A stretch of 64,000 nt of DNA from Streptomyces sp. NBC_01445 (GTDB lineage: Bacteria; Actinomycetota; Actinomycetes; Streptomycetales; Streptomycetaceae), in the NCBI RefSeq assembly GCF_035918235.1, contig NZ_CP109485.1:4588001-4652000 (forward strand). Direction: 5' to 3'. The notes under the pieces are model-generated. The model was not told where the DNA came from. It worked only from the letters and a program-made list of their open reading frames with translations, and did no database searches. A program made the translations under genes and the position numbers. Position 1 is the first letter of the stretch, and every line of letters begins with the position of its first letter. Below, in pieces: positions 63,322 to 64,000 of the stretch.

Positions 63322-64000
63322 CGACACCCCTCCGCCCGAGCCAGCAGCAGCCCCCGCTCCCGCTCGTTACGGGTCAGCGAAGCGGCCCGCTCGAACTCGG
63401 CCCGTGCCTCCTCGTACCGCCCGAGCCGCTCAAGCAGGTCCCCGCGCACGCTCGGCAGCAAGTGGTAGTCGCGCAGCGCCGGTTCATCGGCCAGGGCGTC
63501 CACCAGGGCGAGGCCGGCCGCGGGGCCCTCGGCCATGGACACCGCCACCGCCCGGTTCAGCTCGACGACGGGTGACGGCGCCCTGGCGGCGAGCAGCCCG
63601 TACAGAGTCGCGATCCCCTGCCAGTTCGTCTCCGCGTACGTGTGGGCGTGCGCGTGGCTGGCGGCGATCGCGGCCTGGAGGGCGTACGGGCCGGGGACGC
63701 CGCCCGTGGACACCGCGTCCGCGCGGCCGAGCGCGGCGAACCCGCGCCGGATCAGGAGCTGGTTCCAGCGCGTACGGTCCTGGTCCCTGAGCAGGACGGG
63801 CTCGCCCGAAGGGCCCGTACGGGCGGCCGAGCGCGAGGCCTGGAGCTCCAGCAGGGAGGCCAGGCCGTGCACTTCCGGCTCCTTCGGCATCAGACCGGCC
63901 AGGAGCCGGGCGAGCCGCAGCGCGTCCTCGCACAGGCCGGGGCGCAGATAGTCGTCGCCCGCCGTGGCCGCGTACCCCTCGTTGAAGATGAGGTAGATGA
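63318..64000 (-). CDS. ECF sigma factor with DUF6596/TPR-like C-terminus, partial
   Basis: The C-terminal 227 residues of an ECF42-type sigma factor; regions 2 and 4 lie beyond the right edge. The visible part begins YLIFNEGYAAT, then GLCEDALRLARLLAGLMPKE, PEVHGLASLLELQASR, RTRWNQLLIRRG, YALQAAIAASHAHA and ends in TPR-like helices (DYHLLPSVRGDLLERLGRYE). In this group a DUF6596/TPR-type extension follows sigma region 4, and the genes usually sit by a DGPF-domain (YCII) protein, not visible here. Confidence 0.87.
   Translation of the reverse strand, partial: IYLIFNEGYAATAGDDYLRPGLCEDALRLARLLAGLMPKEPEVHGLASLLELQASRSAARTGPSGEPVLLRDQDRTRWNQLLIRRGFAALGRADAVSTGGVPGPYALQAAIAASHAHAHTYAETNWQGIATLYGLLAARAPSPVVELNRAVAVSMAEGPAAGLALVDALADEPALRDYHLLPSVRGDLLERLGRYEEARAEFERAASLTRNERERGLLLARAEGCR

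Overview
The window is a gene-dense, very high-GC stretch of actinobacterial chromosome. Its content (bldM beside whiD, the ECF sigma gene shbA, guaA/guaB, groES-groEL1 behind CIRCE operators, a c-di-AMP riboswitch on an NlpC/P60 gene, rare TTA codons) points to the core chromosome of a Streptomyces species. The gene order matches what I recall of the conserved arm of model Streptomyces. I see no insertion sequence, prophage, CRISPR array, tRNA or rRNA.

Layout. Bases 1-6672 hold a divergent four-gene cluster: MoxR-type AAA+ ATPase and DUF5682 leftward, SWIM zinc-finger protein and DUF5691 rightward. They share a promoter region whose two promoters match the RecA-independent DNA-damage (PafBC-type) consensus in mirror image. 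This is the best candidate here for an undescribed system. Bases 6774-17288 carry icmB, a lipase, an M23 cell-wall peptidase, the UvrD/PcrA helicase (with its own PafBC-type promoter), two secreted NlpC/P60 peptidases, a TDT transporter and small membrane proteins. One NlpC/P60 gene lies behind a c-di-AMP riboswitch; the other has a TTA codon and a hairpin-rich leader. Bases 17272-23799 hold a PspC-domain sensor kinase/response regulator pair, a divergent PspC/LiaF-like membrane protein, a DoxX protein and membrane proteins of unknown role.

Bases 24015-33954 hold metabolic genes: a class II aldolase, a PPOX protein, guaA, chorismate mutase, a GMC oxidoreductase and a succinic-semialdehyde-type dehydrogenase. 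Two surface proteins lie among them, a lipoprotein and an LAETG sortase substrate. The chorismate mutase gene is preceded by a short ORF with Phe/Tyr codons and a terminator-like hairpin, a candidate attenuator. Bases 34126-44095 are an array of five co-oriented membrane Ser/Thr kinase genes with related extracellular domains; one encodes a pseudokinase and has a TTA codon.

Bases 44210-64000 hold a serine hydrolase, glpD, a nucleotide-sugar dehydrogenase homologue without its catalytic residues, guaB3 and guaB2, shbA, bldM (with a SigBldN-type promoter), whiD, a LysR/MOSC pair, an SDR, a SnoaL-like protein, groES-groEL1, two coupled polysaccharide-deacetylase lipoproteins, a SAM methyltransferase and a truncated ECF sigma gene with a DUF6596/TPR-type tail.

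Recurring themes are cell-wall remodelling (M23, two NlpC/P60, two deacetylases, a serine hydrolase, a sortase substrate, c-di-AMP control), signalling (five kinases, one two-component pair, BldM, WhiD, two ECF sigma factors), purine synthesis and stress response.
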